From contig JAFYUX010000104.1 in the NCBI GenBank assembly GCA_017549385.1, positions 1 through 8,300 of the forward strand: a stretch of DNA of 8,300 nucleotides. Direction: 5' to 3'. This DNA comes from Bacillota bacterium (GTDB lineage Bacteria; Bacillota; Clostridia; Peptostreptococcales; Anaerovoracaceae). Below the pieces are notes generated by a model. It saw only the letters and a list, made by a program, of their open reading frames with translations. It was not told the origin of the DNA and made no database searches. The position numbers were made by a program, and so were the translations under genes. Positions 7,408 to 8,300 of this stretch are shown one piece after another (the stretch's first letter is position 1; every line of letters starts with the position of its first letter).

Positions 7408-7412
7408 GCAAA
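7396..7412 (+). promoter_or_regulatory. Possible CtsR-operator-like sequence
   Basis: AGTCAAATACAAGCAAA matches the CtsR heat-shock repressor consensus RGTCAAANANRGTCAAA except at two bases of the second heptad. It overlaps the -35 box of one candidate CYTH promoter, which is where a repressor site would act. CtsR itself is not in the window and a single imperfect match in AT-rich DNA can be chance. Confidence 0.25.
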
Positions 7413-7456
7413 TAGCGAATATTGTGGCACTTTTCGGGCCATACTAAGGGCAAAAA

Positions 7457-7461
7457 GGGGG
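7457..7461 (+). promoter_or_regulatory. Rubrerythrin ribosome binding site (decides the start)
   Basis: A GGGGG run lies 8 nt before the ATG at 7470. This supports that start over a TTG 16 codons upstream at 7422, which would add a sequence not typical of rubrerythrins. Confidence 0.7.
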
Positions 7462-7469
7462 ATAAAACC

Positions 7470-8012
7470 ATGAAAAACACCTATTCGGGCACAAAAACCG
7501 AGCAAAACCTACGAAATGCCTTTTCTGGAGAGTCAGAAGCGCGCAATAAATACAGTTTTTACGCGAGCTCCGCTCGCAAAGAGGGCTATCAGCAGATAGC
7601 CGACATATTTGAAGAAACAGCAAATAATGAGCGTGAACACGCAGAAATCTGGTTCAAAGAACTGGGTGGCATCAGCGATACAGCCACCAATTTAAGAGAA
7701 GCCGCCGCCGGCGAACACTGGGAATGGTCCGACATGTACGCCGGCTTTGCGCAGGATGCGCATGCTGACGGCTTTGCGGATCTCGCCCTGAAATTTGAGC
7801 AGGTGGCCCGCATCGAGAAAGACCACGAAGAACGTTACCTTGCGCTGCTGAACAACGTAGAAAGCGGGCAGGTCTTTAAGAAGGACAGCGAGATCCGCTG
7901 GATCTGCCGTCAGTGCGGCTTCTCCTTCCAAGGCGACCGCGCCCCTGAAAAATGTCCGGTCTGCGGTTACAAGCAGGACTACTTCCAGGAAAAAGCGAAC
8001 AATTATAAATAG
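7470..8012 (+). CDS. rbr: Rubrerythrin (non-haem di-iron peroxidase)
   Basis: A 180-residue rubrerythrin, a cytoplasmic enzyme of anaerobes that reduces hydrogen peroxide to water using electrons from rubredoxin or NAD(P)H-linked partners. The N-terminal four-helix ferritin-like domain holds the expected di-iron ligands: E21 in [10 protein letters not shown]54 and H57 in an ExxH motif, E82 and E85 in AAGEHWE, and E116 and H119 in a second ExxH. The C-terminal rubredoxin-like domain has C146, C149, C162 and C165, with CxxC pairs 12 residues apart, the classical rubrerythrin spacing. The start ATG is chosen for its GGGGG ribosome binding site. The gene stands alone on the plus strand. Its second half is visibly richer in GC than the flanking operon. 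No PerR box is convincing upstream. It is followed by its own terminator. Confidence 0.96.
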   Translation: MKNTYSGTKTEQNLRNAFSGESEARNKYSFYASSARKEGYQQIADIFEETANNEREHAEIWFKELGGISDTATNLREAAAGEHWEWSDMYAGFAQDAHADGFADLALKFEQVARIEKDHEERYLALLNNVESGQVFKKDSEIRWICRQCGFSFQGDRAPEKCPVCGYKQDYFQEKANNYK

Positions 8013-8069
8013 TAGAATTGAAACAACATTTATTAATCTAATTCTGCATTTTTTGTAGCAATTTATACC

Positions 8070-8100
8070 GGCAACAATATACTTGTTGCCTGTTTATCTT
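8070..8100 (+). terminator. Rubrerythrin terminator
   Basis: GGCAACAA (8070-8077) and TTGTTGCC (8083-8090) form a perfect 8-bp stem with a 5-base loop, followed by TGTTTATCTT. The T-run is interrupted but U-rich. It lies 57 nt after the rubrerythrin stop. On the minus strand no T-run follows, so it serves the plus-strand gene. Confidence 0.65.
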
Positions 8101-8132
8101 AAAAAAAAGACCTCGGGTTTCCCGAGGTCTTT
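8101..8132 (-). terminator. Terminator of the ABC transporter gene
   Basis: AAAGACCTCGGG (8106-8117) and CCCGAGGTCTTT (8121-8132) form a perfect 12-bp stem around a 3-base loop. On the minus strand an unbroken run of eight Ts (8108-8101) overlaps and follows the stem, the textbook intrinsic terminator, 37 nt after the transporter stop codon. On the plus strand the following TTTATATTCTTTT is also T-rich, so it may back up the rubrerythrin terminator. Confidence 0.9.
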
Positions 8133-8169
8133 ATATTCTTTTAAATCGTGACGGCGGAGCCATCGAAAA

Positions 8170-8300
8170 CTAGAGAACCTTGCTGAGGAAGCTCTTTGTT
8201 CTTTCGTTCTGCGGGTTGTTGAAGATCTGATCTGGAGTACCCTGTTCCATGATGATACCCTGGTCCATAAAGAATACTCTGTCAGCAACTTCGCGGGCAA
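8170..8300 (-). CDS. Polar amino-acid ABC transporter ATP-binding protein (C-terminal end only)
   Basis: Only the last 42 residues are in the window, beginning [14 protein letters not shown] and ending in [11 protein letters not shown] before a TAG stop. The pattern [31 protein letters not shown] is characteristic of the end of GlnQ/ArtP/HisP-type ATPases that power uptake of glutamine, arginine and other polar amino acids. The switch-histidine region that usually directly precedes AREVAD lies just beyond the edge, as do the Walker motifs. The specific substrate cannot be told. The gene converges on rubrerythrin and has a strong terminator. An overlapping open frame in another phase here is a shadow. 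Confidence 0.88.
   Translation of the reverse strand, partial: AREVADRVFFMDQGIIMEQGTPDQIFNNPQNERTKSFLSKVL

Noticed and set aside
8094..8300. Minus-strand open frame of 68 codons at the right edge
   Set aside because: It overlaps the true C-terminal frame of the ABC ATPase in another phase, runs through the terminator hairpin and has no family resemblance.
1..8300. Mobile elements, CRISPR arrays, tRNA or rRNA genes, riboswitches
   Set aside because: No transposase or integrase, no spaced direct repeats and no recognisable RNA gene were seen. The intergenic regions are all under 160 bases and are accounted for above.

Overview
The window looks like a chromosomal housekeeping segment from an anaerobic, low-to-mid GC Bacillota, most likely class Clostridia. 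The evidence is the minus-strand gene order tig-clpP-clpX-lon-engB, strong AGGAGG-type ribosome binding sites, a rubrerythrin gene, and intrinsic terminators made of a hairpin plus a T-run. I cannot name a genus from the sequence.

Layout, read in the direction of the main operon (minus strand, high to low coordinates). A near-consensus promoter (6620-6648) drives trigger factor (tig, 5252-6574). It is followed by clpP (4577-5158), clpX (3251-4525), lon (757-3210) and the ribosome-assembly GTPase engB (74-715). A further minus-strand gene appears to begin at base 26 and run off the window. The genes are separated by short gaps of 32-93 nt. Two gaps hold clear RNA structures: a 13-bp hairpin without a T-run between tig and clpP, and an intrinsic-terminator-like hairpin that contains the clpX stop codon just before lon.

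Upstream of tig is a CYTH-domain protein gene (6684-7316, minus). Divergent from it across a 153-nt intergenic region is rubrerythrin (7470-8012, plus). Rubrerythrin converges on the 3' end of an amino-acid ABC transporter ATPase (8170-8300, minus, partial), and two back-to-back terminators separate the pair (8070-8132).

Functionally the operon joins co-translational folding (trigger factor), regulated protein degradation (the ClpXP unfoldase/protease and Lon) and 50S ribosome assembly (EngB). This is a well-known protein-quality-control cluster. Rubrerythrin adds peroxide defence. I found no mobile element, CRISPR array, tRNA, rRNA or clearly novel system. The points worth a second look are regulatory structures between the genes, an acidic N-terminal extension on Lon, a CtsR-operator-like sequence in the CYTH/rubrerythrin divergent region, and the higher GC content of the rubrerythrin gene.
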